Below are positions 22,504 to 34,060 of a DNA stretch of 64,000 nucleotides, one piece after another (position 1 is the stretch's first letter; every line of letters begins with the position of its first letter). Location: assembly GCA_037447655.1 (NCBI GenBank), contig JBBHKE010002961.1:1-64000 (forward strand), in the 5' to 3' direction. A model generated the notes under the pieces. That model worked only from the letters and a program-made list of their open reading frames with translations, did not search any database and was not told the DNA's origin. Origin of the DNA: Zygnema cylindricum (lineage: Eukaryota; Streptophyta; Zygnematophyceae; Zygnematales; Zygnemataceae). A program made the translations under genes and the position numbers.

Positions 22504-23439
22504 TGTAGAAATTAATGGTTATTTTAGTATTTTCTAGGTCTAAAATGAATTGTTGAAAAGAGGTAATTAATATTTCACTTCTCTATTTTAGTTATACTTT
22601 AAAGAGAGAGAGTGAGGATCAAAGGAACGCCATGGTTGCCGCCATATTTATAAAGTGGCAGATTTTGAAGTAGATGATATTTTACCAAAATGTTACCTAA
22701 GTACGGAGTTGAACATGCGACCTTTGGATTATCTATAGCCAGACGCCTTAACCAGTAAGGCGCTACGAAACGATACACGTGACGGATTTCAAAGATATAT
22801 AAACATTAACAAAACGGCTAATTAACACCAAATTAACGAAGAGGAACAATTCATGCATCTACGTGAATCTGAACCGTGTAAAATATGTTTTGATCAAACA
22901 GCCACCATTGTAGCCACCACTCGAAGTGTGCTTTTGGCGGCATTCAGGGATAGCGTCACGCGGTGCCACGTGGCGGCCCATTATTTGATACCAGAGAAGA
23001 TGGGAGGAGGAACCATGGCTCCCAATTTGAGTGGTGTTACCTTATAGACAATGTCGTACAATAGACGTACAATAAGTACATCGCCCATTGTACCTTCTTA
23101 TACTGTATAGTGTTCCTATTGGTCTAGGGTTTAGTAGTAGGTAGTCGTGAGTAGGCACACGAAGACTCAGTGATATTTAAGAACCTCTCTCTAGGAGAGC
23201 TTGTAAAAATAAAGGTCATTTTTGACCAGCCATAACTTACTGCTCAGGTGAGCAAATTCGGAGATGATTTTTGCTAACGACTCAAAGGAGTATTGCCTTC
23301 ATTCGGTTGAAGGTTATCAGAGTTTTTTTTTCTGTCAGGGTGACAGATATTCTTACTGAAACACAAAGGGGTCAGGGTTATCCTAGAGGCTTCGTGTGAG
23401 CTGCGTACTCTGAAGACCTATGGAGGTCTCAGAGTTGCA
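22504..23439 (+). repeat. 5' LTR of copia B
   Basis: Starts tgtagaaattaatgg, ends agagttgca, and matches 27784-28715 closely. It contains an antisense tRNA-like module (22704-22774), a G-box CACGTG (22967-22972), GTAC at 23056, 23067, 23076 and 23090, and an inverted CCAAT box (23118-23122). The gag ATG at 23420 lies 20 nt before the LTR end. The open frame at 22853-23047 is not a gene. Confidence 0.85.
22704..22774 (-). other. antisense tRNA-like module in LTR B
   Basis: On the minus strand: CGTAGCGCCTTACTGGTTAA, then AGGCG, then after about 30 nt GTTCAACTCC. The 3' LTR copy (27984-28052) keeps GGCTCAAATCC at the B-box position. The D-arm region forms a strong GCGCCTTA/TAAGGCGC hairpin. The acceptor stem cannot pair, so this is tRNA-like only. 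Confidence 0.55.
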
Positions 23440-24400
23440 GGTAATAGGCCCACCCTCTAGGGTACCCATCTTCAATGGAACTGGCTTCATATACTGGGAA
23501 AGTATGTTGACAGGAGCTCTATGTGAGAAAAGGTTTTGGGGAATAGCGAGTCGACCGGTGAGGCATCTAGTCAGTCTTGGGATCCTTCCAGGGTTTGGAG
23601 GAAGCAGATTCACTAGAGATGCAGATCCATCTCCAACAGAGGAGACAAAAAAAGGGGAGGTGGTGGACAAAGGAAAGGAGAAAGAGACTATCACACCAAT
23701 AACAACCAGTTCGACATTCATGTCACTTATTCCGAGGAACAAGGAGAATGATACCGATACCTGGAACTACAACAATATGGCGGCAAAGCACTTCATCCTC
23801 CGCCATCTTACTCAAGGGCTTGCATCTTCTCATTTGCACGTTAAGTGGGCATTCGATCTTTTGGTGGCTCTCATAGAGATGTACCGAAGTGGTACGATTA
23901 AGCAACAGCAGTTGGCTGATCAAAAAATTGACGCATACGTATACAAGAGGGGGATGATGTTGGATTTTTGTACTGAGCTTGCAACACTTTTCATGGAGCT
24001 CGAGAGTGCTGGACAGGTTGAAACTTAAAATATGAAGGTTAAGTGTTTGCTCACGAAGTTACCAGATGAGTTCGAGAACATAATCAACCGTGTGTAGGAC
24101 TTGTCGGACTCAAGGTGGATATGTAATTAAGTGGTAGGGATGATTCTCGTTCGCAAAAATACGATTGAGATCCGACGAGAGGAAAGAGTGGGCAAGCCTT
24201 GGCAGCTGGGACCGATTGGAGGAACAATGATTTTAGGAAACATGTTGGAAATTATGGAGGGGGGGGCAAAAATATCAGACCCGCGAGTTCAAACCAAGGG
24301 CTCCAAAGGTTTTGTGCCACTTTTGTAAGAAATCATGGCACTATATGGGGGAGTGCAGTAAGTTAACTGAGCTACGGTTAAAGGAGGGGCAGATAGGTCG
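23420..24400 (+). pseudogene. copia B gag (degenerate)
   Basis: Starts at ATG 23420 inside the LTR and reads MEVSELQVIGPPSRVPIFNG. It stays open to 24028 (LESAGQVET), then continues through stops and shifts to a CCHC knuckle, CHFCKKSWHYMGEC, near 24315. The knuckle is intact (CX2CX4HX4C). The primer-binding site is embedded at 23440-23454 (ggtaataggcccacc, two changes from A). Confidence 0.75.
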
Positions 24401-24499
24401 ACATCGAGAGGAAAGAAAAAGGCCCTTCTAACATAAGTACATGAGGCGGAATCCGAGGACGAGGACGAAGAGCTCCTAATGGATGAGGAGTTGGAGGCG

Positions 24500-27400
24500 A
24501 AAAACGAGGTCGAAATTCCATGAAGGCAGAAATGTGCTTACGGTCGATTGAAAGGTGAAGCACGTTGGATTATAGATTCAGGTGCCTCCATGCACATGTG
24601 TAAGGATAGGCACCTGTTCAGTAAGATAAGAAATATTCCCACCGTAGAGATAGAGTACGGGGATGGGAGGATAGTCACTACTACTCTTGTAGGATCGGTA
24701 GATCTGAAAGTGTTAGTAGAAGGAAAGACATCCATAGTTACATTCTCCGATATATTGTTTATTCCGGAGCTGAACAAAAACCTCATCTCTACACCCGTAT
24801 TAGATGATAAGGGTTTTGATACCAGCACTAGGAAAGAAGTCTTTAATGCTTGTTTTGAGGAGGAAGTTTATTTCACTGCTGAAAATGGTAGCCAAGGGAT
24901 GTTTAGGCAGATTTTAAGCAATGAAAAGAAGAAACTTTATTATCCTGGTGTTCATGATATAATGTTGTGGCATAATAGGCTTGGGTATGTGAATCAAAAT
25001 TAGTTAAGAGAGATGAAAAAGATGGAAGTAGTGTAAGGGATTCAGTTTGGTGAGAGTGAGAATCTAAGTGATTCTAGTGGATGTGCTCAAGGCAAAGCTT
25101 ACAGGCTACCCTTCCCAAAAACAACCACCTATCATGGAGAAAAGATTCTAGATTTAATACACACATATACTTGGGGACCGGCCAAAGTGCCTTCACTCGG
25201 GTGAAAGAGATTTATGATGACTACCACTAATGATTGGTCTCGGTATTCCAGTGTGTATTTTTTGAAAAATAAGTCAGGCACTCAGAAATGTTTTAGACAA
25301 TATAAAGCATGGAGTGAAAAACTCCATGAAACCCCAATCAAGAGAGTAAGGAGTGACAATGGTGGAGAGTTTACCTCTAACCAGTTTAAGGATTTTTTGA
25401 GGGAAGATAGAGTCCAACACCAAAAGAGAGTTCCAGAAAACTCGGAACAGAATGGGATAGCTGAAAGATTAAATAGAACACTAAGTGATAGTGCTAGAAG
25501 TACGTTGTCGAATAAGATGATAGGAAAAAGGTTTTGGGCCAATGCAATGAAAAGTGCTAATTACCACAAAAATAGAGTTCTTACTTCTGCGGTAAAAGGC
25601 CAAACACCTTATGAGAGATGGATCTGCCGGAAACCAGACATATCTCACTTAAATTTTTTTGACAGTCAAGTGTTTAGTCTAGATAGAGATCGGTCAAATT
25701 GGAAGCTAGATCCTAAAGGAAAACCGGGATACTTATTAGGATATGATGAGGATGTAAAAAGATACAGAGTTTATGATCTAAAAAGAGAACATATAATCTT
25801 AGTAAAGCATCTAGTTATTATGGATGAAGGAAAGTCGTGGATCCCTTCAAGTATACAAAGTCAATAAAAATCAGATTTGAGTCAGAAAATTCCGAGTACT
25901 TTGAGCTTCCTAATATCTTGGATTCAATGAAGATGACATTCTTACAGGTACAAATTAGACCAAAAAGGACTCGGCCGTTGAAATTCTAGTGACAACTCTA
26001 CCCGAAACGGAAGACATGGTGGAAATTGATTCGGAATCGAGGCACAGGGAAGAAGCCGAGATTGTTCGAAAGAACCCACCAGAACCATCTATTCCAGCCA
26101 CAGATTTTGAGGGAGGAAGGAGGAGTGGCAAAAGGTTGCAAGAAAAATAGGTTAATAATAAGGTAACAAAACTATCTCATGAAGATGAACCTCAGACTTA
26201 TGGAGAGGCGATGACTTGTCTAGAAAGAAACCCATGGAAGACAACCATCAATGAGGAGATGGCCTCAATTATGGCAGCGGATATTTGGGAGTTGGTGGAT
26301 TGTCCACCTAACCGAAACCCTATCGGTTGTAAGTGGGTGTTCAAATTAAAACTAAACTTAGATAACACCATTGAGCCTAACAAGGTCTGGTTAGTGGCTA
26401 AATGATTCACACAGAAAGAAGGAATCGACTACGAGAAAACCTTTGGCCCAGTCGTCAGATTTCCCTTAGGCCGCATACTTGTCAGTTTGGCAGCAGTGGA
26501 AGACATGGAGGTGCACCAGATGGACATCAAGGCAGCCTTTTTGCATAGAAAATTGGAAAAGGAGATCTTCATGCGACAACCCGAAGGATTTGTGGAGCAA
26601 GGAGAGGAGAGTAAGGTATGCCGACAGATTAAATCTCTTTATTGTTTGAAACAAGCGCCCCGACAGTGGAATAAGAACCTTGGTGAGTCTCTTACCGGTT
26701 TGGGATATATCCGGATCAGCTCATATCACTCAATCTATGTTTTTGAAGATGAGGAAGATATTTTTTTTATTGCAATTTATGTGGATGATTTGCTTGTTCT
26801 AAGTAAATAAATGGACAAAATTAATAAACTGAAAACGGATCTTAAGGGGAGATTTGAGATGAAGGATATGGGGGAGGCAAGATATATTTTGGGAATTCAA
26901 GTAGAAAGAGACCAAGAAAGAAAGATTATTAGACTAACTCAAAAGGAAGCAATAGGGAACATGTTGAAAAAGATTTAGATGGATAAGGCTAATAGTTGTA
27001 CAGCTCTAATAGAGTTGAAGGAAGGTAGTGAGGGGAGTGTGGAAGGAGTCATAATCTTCGATGAGGAATTAGGTCCGGGAGAACAGAAGTTCATGCAGAC
27101 TGTTTCTTACATGCAAGTAGTGGGAAGCCTAATCTATTTTATGAATTGTACCCGGCCGGATTTGGCTGCTGCTATAGGAGTGATGAGTCGAAGTTTAAAT
27201 GCTCCCACTAAGAGAGATTGGGAGGCACCTAAGAGGGTCCTTAGATATTAGATAGGAACTACGGATCTATGGTTGCATTTGGGTGGAGGGAATATTGACA
27301 TCACTACTTGGAGTGATGCCAGTTATGGTGATGCTCCGATGAGGAGATATACTTCTGGATATGAATTGTATGTGGGTGATGGAGCTTGTTGCTGGAGTAG

Positions 27401-27775
27401 AAAACAACAAAAGGTTATTGCTCAGTCCACCATGGAGGCTGAGTATATGGCCTCTTGCTCTGCTGTAAAAGAATTGTTGTGGGTCAAAATTTTACTTGGT
27501 CAGCTTGGTCACCTTAAGAGCGGTGTGTAGATTTTTTTTTGTGATAATTAAGCAACAATCGCTATTGCTGCCAATCCTAAACATCATTTTAAAACCAAAC
27601 ACATGGACATTAGACTTAGCTTTGTTAAAGAGAAACTAGAAAACAAAATAATCAGTTTAGAGTATAGACCAGATAGCGAGATGGTAGCAGACATGATGAC
27701 CAAACCTGTGCCTTCCTCTAAGCTAATTTTCTGCAGGGAGAAGTGTGGTATGAAAATAAAGAGTGACTAGATAAT
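24500..27775 (+). pseudogene. copia B pol (degenerate)
   Basis: Protease WIIDSGASMHMC (24566 on), a GAG-pre-integrase piece (LWHNRLGYVNQN), integrase 25214-25867 with VRSDNGGEF and an NSEQNGIAERLNRT segment holding the catalytic Glu, and reverse transcriptase in fragments (26211-26405; 26487-26810 with YVDDLLVLSK). RNase H follows (26979-27530 and the tail to 27770, including SDASYGDAP, STMEAEYMA and MMTKPVPS). At least six stops or frame breaks separate the parts. The polypurine tract aaaggga lies just before the 3' LTR. Confidence 0.8.
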
Positions 27776-27783
27776 AAAGGGAG

Positions 27784-28715
27784 TGTAGAAAATTAATGGT
27801 TCTTTTAATTTTTTCTAGGTCTAAAATGAATTGTTGAAAAGAGGTAATTAATATTTCACTTCTCTATTTTAGTTATACTTTAAAGAGAGAGAGTGAGGAT
27901 TAAAGGCACACCATGGCTCCCGCCATATTTAGAAAGTGGCAGATTTTGAAGTAGATGATATTTTACCAAAATGTTGCCTGTGTCCGGATTTGAGCCTGCG
28001 ACCTTTGGATTCTCTAGAGTCGGGCGCCTTAACCATTAAGGCGCTACGAAACGATACACGTGACGGATTTCAAAGATATATAAACATTAACAAAACGGCT
28101 AATTAACACCAAACTAACGAAGAGGAACAATTCATGCATCTACGTGAATTTGAACCGTGTAAAATATGTTTTGATCGAACAGCCAGCATTGTAGCCGCCA
28201 CTCGAAGTGTGCTTTTGGCGGCATTTGGAGATAGCGTCACGCGATGCCACGTGGCGCTGCATTATTTGATACCGGAGAAGATGGGAGGAGGAACCATGGC
28301 TCCCAATTTGAGAGGTGTTACCTTGTAGACAATGTCGTACAATAGACGTACAATAAGTGCATCGCCCATTGTACCTTCTTCTACTATATAGTATTCCTAT
28401 TGGTCTAGGGTTTAGTAGGAGGTAGTCGTGAGTAGGCACACCAAGACTTAGTGATGTTTAGGTACCTATCTTTAGGAGAGCTTGTAAATATAAAGGTCAT
28501 TTTTGACGAGCCATAGCTTACTGCTCAAGGGAGCAAATTCGGAGATTGTTTTTGCTAACGACTCAAGGGAGTCTTGCCTTCATTGGGGTGAAGGTGATCA
28601 GAGTTTTTGTTTGTCAGGGTGACAAATATTCTTTCTGAAACACAAAAGGGTCAGGGTAATCCTATAGGCTTTGTGTGAGCTCCGTACTCTAAGGACCTAT
28701 GGAGCAGCAGCAGCA
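27784..28715 (+). repeat. 3' LTR of copia B
   Basis: Matches the 5' LTR up to acctatggag, then ends in cagcagcagca instead of gtctcagagttgca. It carries the same antisense tRNA-like module (27984-28052), GTAC sites and an atggag gag-start remnant. The altered end abuts the GCA-rich Ala codons of element A, so the last bases may come from slippage or an imprecise joint. Confidence 0.8.
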
Positions 28716-29328
28716 TAGCAGCAGCAATTGGAGTACTCAATAGGAGTCTTAATGATCCTAGGAAAAGAGATTGGGAAGCAGCCAAGAGAATCGTGAGATA
28801 TCTGGTGGGAACCAGAGAGTTATGGTTGCATTTGGGAGGGAAGAAGACTGATATCACTACTTGGAGTGATACCAGTTATGGGAATGCACCTATGAGAAGA
28901 TGTACTTTTGGGTATGTGTTTTATGTGGGGGAAGGGGCTTGCTGTTGGAACAGCAAACAACAAAAGGTTGTCGCTCATTCTACTATGGAGGCTGAGTATA
29001 TGGCCTCTTGTTCTGCTGTGAAAGAGTTGATGTGGGTCAAGTCTTTGTTACAAAAACTAGGGTATATGAAGGAGGGAGTGCATGAAGTCTTTTGTTATAT
29101 TCAGGCTGCCATTGCAATTGCAACCAATCCAAAACATCATTTCAAAGCTAAACATATGGACATAAGATTGAGCTTCGTGAGAGAAAAAGTTGAAAATATA
29201 ATTGTGAATCTTCTGTATAGGTCTGATGAAGAAATGGTGGTTGACATGATGACCAAACCTATACCCTCTCCCAAGTTAAAATATTGTAGGGAAAAATATG
29301 GATTTAGAGAAAAATTGAAAATTGACTA
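28716..29328 (+). pseudogene. copia A pol, RNase H part after element B
   Basis: Continuation of A's pol on the far side of B. It opens with AAAIGVLNRSLNDPRKRDWE and is open to the natural stop at 29327. RNase H motifs are present (WSDTSYGNAP, STMEAEYMASCSAVKEL, DMMTKP). CDNQA, common in relatives, is CYIQA here, so a catalytic Asp is lost. The purine tract aaataagggg leads into the 3' LTR. Confidence 0.8.
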
Positions 29329-29342
29329 GAAAATAAGGGGAG

Positions 29343-30346
29343 TGTTGAAATTTGTGAAGTCTTTTCTAGGTCTGAATTGCTGAGTAGAGAAACAAAAGGA
29401 AAAACGCAGGCAGTCTGTCTCTACCCCTCTCTCTATCCCCCATACTTGTTGTAGTCACTAAAGGAGAGAGAGAGAGAGTAGTGGAGCCATGGTTGCCTCA
29501 ACTTCATTAGGCAGGACCAAAGAGTGACTTTAAGTCACTCTCAACAAAAGGTTGAGTCCGGCAGGACTCAAGCCTCCGACCGGCAAAGTGTGGCGTAGCC
29601 GTCCGCTCTAACCAGTTTGTTGCAGAAGTTTGCTAGAATACACAGGGTGTGATTTCTACTTAAAGTGCGTTACGTCTTCTAACGCGATTAATTGAAATAT
29701 GAATATAAGGACATAGACCTAATAAAATACGGTGCGAACATGATCCCACACGAAACAAATGAATCGCACATTTGTTTCGATGGCTGAGATTACATTTTGG
29801 TTTTTATCCAACGCCGCACATCATCGCCGAGATCCCGGAGTTGTCACTTTGGCCTTTTTGTGACGTGGCATGACCTGGTGCCACGTGGAGAGATAACATT
29901 TGGTCGCGTGAATTCTAAAGAACCTACGGACGAGTAAAAAGAGGGCACGCGTCCACGTAATAGCCTTGCCGTACATTGGTCGTACAAAAGGTACACCGAC
30001 AATAGTATTTTTTAGTACGATACAGTAATATGATTGGTCCGTACTTTAGTAGATAGGATTTATTAGAGAGAATTTGGACTTAGTGAATTTTGGTAAAACA
30101 GTCGCCTCTCCCCTTGAGGGTTTGTATAAAATAGGCATCTTTGCCACCCCATAACTTTTCGGTTGGTTGGTCGTTTTCAGTGATTCTTTTTGCTACGGAC
30201 TTAGGGGAGTCCAGGATGCACAAGGATGCAGTTAGATTGTCAGTTTGCTCTCTTGGGCAGCAGTGGTTGATGCTTGAAGTTGGTTAATTAAAAACTATCT
30301 AGAGGCTTCCTTAATTTTGTAGTTTAATGGAGGACACAGAATTGCA
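29343..30346 (+). repeat. 3' LTR of copia A
   Basis: Begins tgttgaaatttgtg after a purine tract and ends gaattgca. It contains the tRNA-like module (29564-29630), a G-box CACGTG (29882-29887), GTAC at 29971, 29982, 29991, 30015 and 30041, and TATA tataaaa (30125-30131). An intact ATG GAG GAC ACA GAA TTG CA lies at the very end (30327-30346), showing the ancestral gag start. The flank tcgtt (30347-30351) is the likely second target-site copy. Confidence 0.85.
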
Positions 30347-30650
30347 TCGTTGTTTGTACTGCTATTTGATTCGCCACTTCAACCAAATTTAACCCCTGCA
30401 CACGAGCTTGATTAACATTTTTTAGTCACAAATTTCAACCGTCGGACTGATAATCCGATGAGTGTGCACAGAGAAAAGACGGTTGAAGTGGAGAAAAAAT
30501 CATGAACGCTAATAGCTTTATACGCCACCCTCCATTCAAACCCTGCCTCTAACCTCGATTATATCTAATGTAAACCACATTTGAATTCAAATTCAAATTA
30601 CAATGCTATAGGAATATTATTTCAAAAATAACAAATAGGCGAGTATGTAC

Positions 30651-30801
30651 CTGATGAATGTACCCGAGACTTTCCAATGCATGTCTTGTCATAGCCCCTG
30701 TTGTTGTTTTATTTGAGCTTCAGTAATAGCCACCACTGGTTCTTCATATTAAGTTTTCACATACTTTGCCAAATCCTCTAAAGCAGTCAAGGTATCTTTA
30801 A
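30651..30801 (-). pseudogene. murF: murF exon, damaged P-loop region
   Basis: On the minus strand the exon reads VKDTLTALEDLAKYVKT, a TAA stop (30749-30751), then YEEPVVAIT. The Gly-rich ATP-binding loop (GSxGKTTT in MurF) should follow, but bases are missing and no single frame reads through it. After the damage a shifted frame gives TTTGAMTRHALESLGYIHQ and a good donor (cag|gtacat at 30651). The order matches MurF: the VxDTxxAxxxLA helix, then IT, then the P-loop. Its donor phase (0) fits the exon at 17228. One stop plus at least one frameshift in the ATP site mean the locus cannot make an active ligase from this reading. The acceptor near 30802 is my best guess. Confidence 0.75.
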
Positions 30802-32060
30802 CTTTAACAAATCCTCATTTTTTTAATTTTCTTCTTTACGTACAGATAGTGTCAGGTACACCATCTATAATAAGTGTGCGTACACCATCAATATATTAGT
30901 GTGCCTCTTGTGGCTTGAGCCATTTGAGAAGCTGTAAGAAGGTATCAATAAGATGGATTATTCGATACAGAAAGATTGTTTGATACTGGTTCAACATTTT
31001 GGAGATTAGGAAAACTATTAAGTTTTTGAATTTTTGTTTTGGAGTTGAGAGGAATCATAACTTCAGGTTGTGAAATACCTCCAACTTGGAAAAAATAAAT
31101 AACTCTAGAAAATTGTTGGCTTTCATTCTTAGACTAAATATATTTCAAAGCCAAAGAGTAGATTCAAGCAAAATATAGTTAGCAATAAATATTCCAATTG
31201 AATAATATCCTTCTTTCATCTCATTATAATTTACTTATTTTTTTCAAAAAGTTTAAAGTCAACACAGAGCCAGCACCAAGAGTACCAGGATTTCCCACTA
31301 TTTTCGATATTAGAAATGAAAAAATAAGGGATAAAATTAGTCTTTCTTCCTAGAAAAAACATCCATAAAAATAGTCGACGTAAACGAAATCCAAAAAAAA
31401 AGTTGCCACGAAGATTGTTTCACTACAAAGTGACCTTTTAGTTTATGTCTCCTACAATTTATGGCTCCTATAGTTTATGCCTCCAAATATTTATGTTTAT
31501 TACTGCCATAAATCAGCTCCAGTCAACAAATCTAAACTAAGCCATTCAATTCTGTTCAAAATTGACCAATTAAATTGCATAGAAAGTTTGCACTTCGGCA
31601 CTGAACCAAAAAATCAGAAATTAAGCAGTATCGTTCCTAAGGAGAAAGCTATACCATAGCTTTGCATGCGAGAAAAGTCAAAGCACTTATTCACTGACGC
31701 ATCCCCTTCAGAAGTCATGGCTGAATATTCAAGAGGGGCATCCTTATCCGTACCTGTACGGTAGTGCGCAGACGAAATAGACAGCGTAGATCGGTTACTG
31801 GTCACTTTTATAGTTTCATTTCGAAGACAAAGTAGCCGTACAAATTGCATGCGGCTTACTTAGAAATTTCTTAACAGCAGGCTAATTGAAAACGGTTTGT
31901 TATGCTGCAGTCAATTGGTACGAGCTTGTTTCAGTGAGACTAATCCATATAAGACACATGTCAGAATTTCACGAGCAAGGGTGCTCAGATAACTTTTTGA
32001 GCATGGAGAATATATTTTTTGATGTAGACATGATTTTTGTACTTTTGCAGTGTCGTACTT
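30802..32060. other. unassigned sequence upstream of the murF remains
   Basis: AT-rich. Earlier murF exons (the UDP-sugar-binding N-terminal domain) would be expected in this direction, but I could not identify any. No other feature is supported. Confidence 0.4.
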
Positions 32061-32198
32061 ATTTTTTCGTAAACGCGTGTGGCGTACCGGGTAACAATTT
32101 AAGAGCGTGAAATAACGCGGCCGGATCTCGGGTCTCAAATTTTGAAAAAAAAAATGTCGGATTAGGGTATCTAAAATTTTGGCTTTTGCGACCTCTGC
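32061..32198 (+). repeat. dispersed repeat R, copy 1
   Basis: Shares ttttcgtaaacgcg, ggtaa-nnn-tcaattta, a t-g-aaaaaaaaaatgtcggatt block and gcttttgcgacctct with 49312-49442 in the same order and orientation. Similarity is clear but not perfect. No termini or target duplication can be fixed from two copies. The family is unknown. Confidence 0.65.
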
Positions 32199-32876
32199 CG
32201 CACAACCGCACAAATGCCATCCGCCAGGATGTATCGTATGAAAATCGCACCAACACGAAGTCCGTGTGCACTCTGTACAGAAGGATTATACTTGTACGGA
32301 AATGACAACGACTTTAAAACAAAAAACGGTCCATGTACGTGTAGTGGGCACCGACCGGGTAAATTCCGAAGTAGGAACGGTTTATCAAAAGACCCGTTTA
32401 GAAGTAGCCCTTTTCGAACCTCCGACAACAAATCGTCAAACAATCCAAACCATATATACGACCCGTACGTCACACTTGCGACATGATAAACGGTATGATA
32501 AACAGGACACGGTTCCTGCCCGTGTAATGGGTCTCAATTTACTAATACAAGGCTTAAAAAAAAATGATAACGGGGTCATTTTGGTAAGGTGTAAGCACCT
32601 ACGTCAGCAAAAACAAAACTGTACACTAAAAGTACACGATAGTACAAATTTATGAAAACGGCCCATGCCACGTTGTCGTGGTCTCAAAATCCATACAGTA
32701 CCATGTTAAACCATAATTTCAGTGATGGTAATAGTCCTATCGCATTATACATCGTATTGTATAAAAAATAAAGGCCCTTGGGAACCAAAGGGCAAAGCAT
32801 CGGGTCGCGCGCGACTATTATTTTTGTTGAGGCTTGTGTGGCGCAAAGAGTTGTTATTTGATTCATTTCTTGGCCA
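32199..32876. other. unassigned, GTAC-rich sequence
   Basis: No gene recognised. GTAC occurs many times between about 32270 and 32650, similar in density to the LTR and hAT-like clusters, so this may be a fragment of an unrecognised element. Confidence 0.4.
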
Positions 32877-34060
32877 CTAATTGATTAAATCTAAAATTGA
32901 GTACTCCCTTGTGATCTCCTTTTGTACACTTATGATGGTGTTCTCTATTACTTGTAAATCACCCCTTCTTATAGTTTGAAATGCTTGCTCGTTCGTAAGA
33001 GAGTAGATAAATGTGTGCCATGCATATTTTTCCATGGAGGTCACGGTGAATCTCTTTTCACAACGAGACGTCACTCCAGTCGGTCCGTAAACGTCTCAAT
33101 GAAAAAAAATTAATTGATTGACGCTTCTCTCTTTGCTCTTCGGTAGGATAAGTCACTCGATTTCCCCAACTGGCATCCGTGGCATGGCTCACTTAAATCC
33201 TTAGTGTGGGAACTCCCAATGTCGATTATGATTTTGTTCTCCATCAAACGTTCATAAACTTGTGAAGTTGCTCAAAGCGGTGATGCAAAAGTGTTTATGA
33301 GTCGATGATAATGTTGCCTCTATTTAAAGTTTTAGTTATGTTTACATTGTTACAGGTTGTCAACATTCTTAGTGTGTGAGAATCCATCATTACATCTTTT
33401 ATTTTTTTGTCAAATTACAGCTCGTGTTTTTCGCGTATTGTGTTTTCACCTATGTCCTATGTAGAATAGTCGATGGTCGCGGCGAGCGCCATGAATGTCA
33501 ACATTGGGTCGCACATCAGTCTACAAGGGACAACCACCTGTTTTCTTTCGCCTAGCGTGAGGTTGTCTTTCACAAATGCTTTTTTTTCTTAGTGGCTATA
33601 TGGCCAAGGGTGCGACAATTCTCTACTTATGTTAAACGATAGATGTTTCGCTTAAAGTTTGGTACATAACATGCCTCACTTTTAATGTTTGATCTTCCAC
33701 TATGACCTACATTGTCCTCCTTATTTTCATTTTGGAGAGGTTAACTTGGTTATCCTTATAAAAGTTTTGATAAAAGCGATGATGGTGTTGTTGAAAAATC
33801 AAACTTATTTGAAGCAAAAACGTCAAATCCCACTACTCTCAATCATTGATTCATCAAACTTAACTCTAGTGGATGATGTCCTCAAGGGGATCGAACTTGC
33901 AATGCTTTCCCTTTTCCTCTAATGTTATTCACATTTGTTTCGTTGAATTTACCGTATTTTCTTTCAAAATTATAATTTTTACAAGTTGAAAACAAATGGC
34001 CATGTTTCTTACAATACACTATTTTTTCATCAATTTTGTCATTTTTGTGTCATTTACAAA
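32877..34060 (-). pseudogene. decayed copia fragment: gag knuckle to integrase
   Basis: Read on the minus strand, high to low coordinate. A knuckle remnant IVYCKKHGHLFSTCKN near 34010 has lost its first Cys. Heavily broken sequence follows, then a GAG-pre-integrase piece (LLHHRFEQLHKFMN; SEPCHGCQLGKSSDLSYR, about 33130-33290). Last comes an integrase start (DVYGPTGVTSRCEKRFTVTS, then WHTFIYSLTNEQAF) open at 32877-33074. The order and motifs are those of plant copia pol, but the sequence is not close to elements A-E, so this is an older and different lineage. Confidence 0.6.

Larger units (their letters stand above)
22504..28715 (+). mobile_element. copia element B, nested in A
   Basis: A full-length Ty1/copia relative of A with LTRs at 22504-23439 and 27784-28715. 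It interrupts A: A's pol stops at 22503 and resumes at 28716 with codons for AAAIGVLNRSL. Roughly 40 codons of A are missing at the junction and no 5-bp duplication is left. The B coding region has several stops and frameshifts. B must be younger than A. Confidence 0.85.
18019..30346 (+). mobile_element. copia element A, interrupted by copia B
   Basis: A complete but dead Ty1/copia retrotransposon. Its LTRs (18019-19006 and 29343-30346) flank gag, protease, integrase, reverse transcriptase and RNase H remnants in copia order. A second copia element (B, 22504-28715) sits inside its reverse transcriptase/RNase H region. Flanking 5-mers ttgtt and tcgtt differ by one base and fit a decayed 5-bp target duplication. 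A lies inside the murF intron, in the opposite orientation to that gene. Many stops and an internal deletion before B show it is inactive. Confidence 0.85.

Noticed and set aside
22853-23047. Open frames MHLRESEPCK... at 22853-23047 and MHLREFEPCK... at 28134-28328, which look like a conserved small protein
   Set aside because: Both lie at the same place in the two LTRs of copia B. They are similar because the LTRs are similar, not because a protein is conserved.
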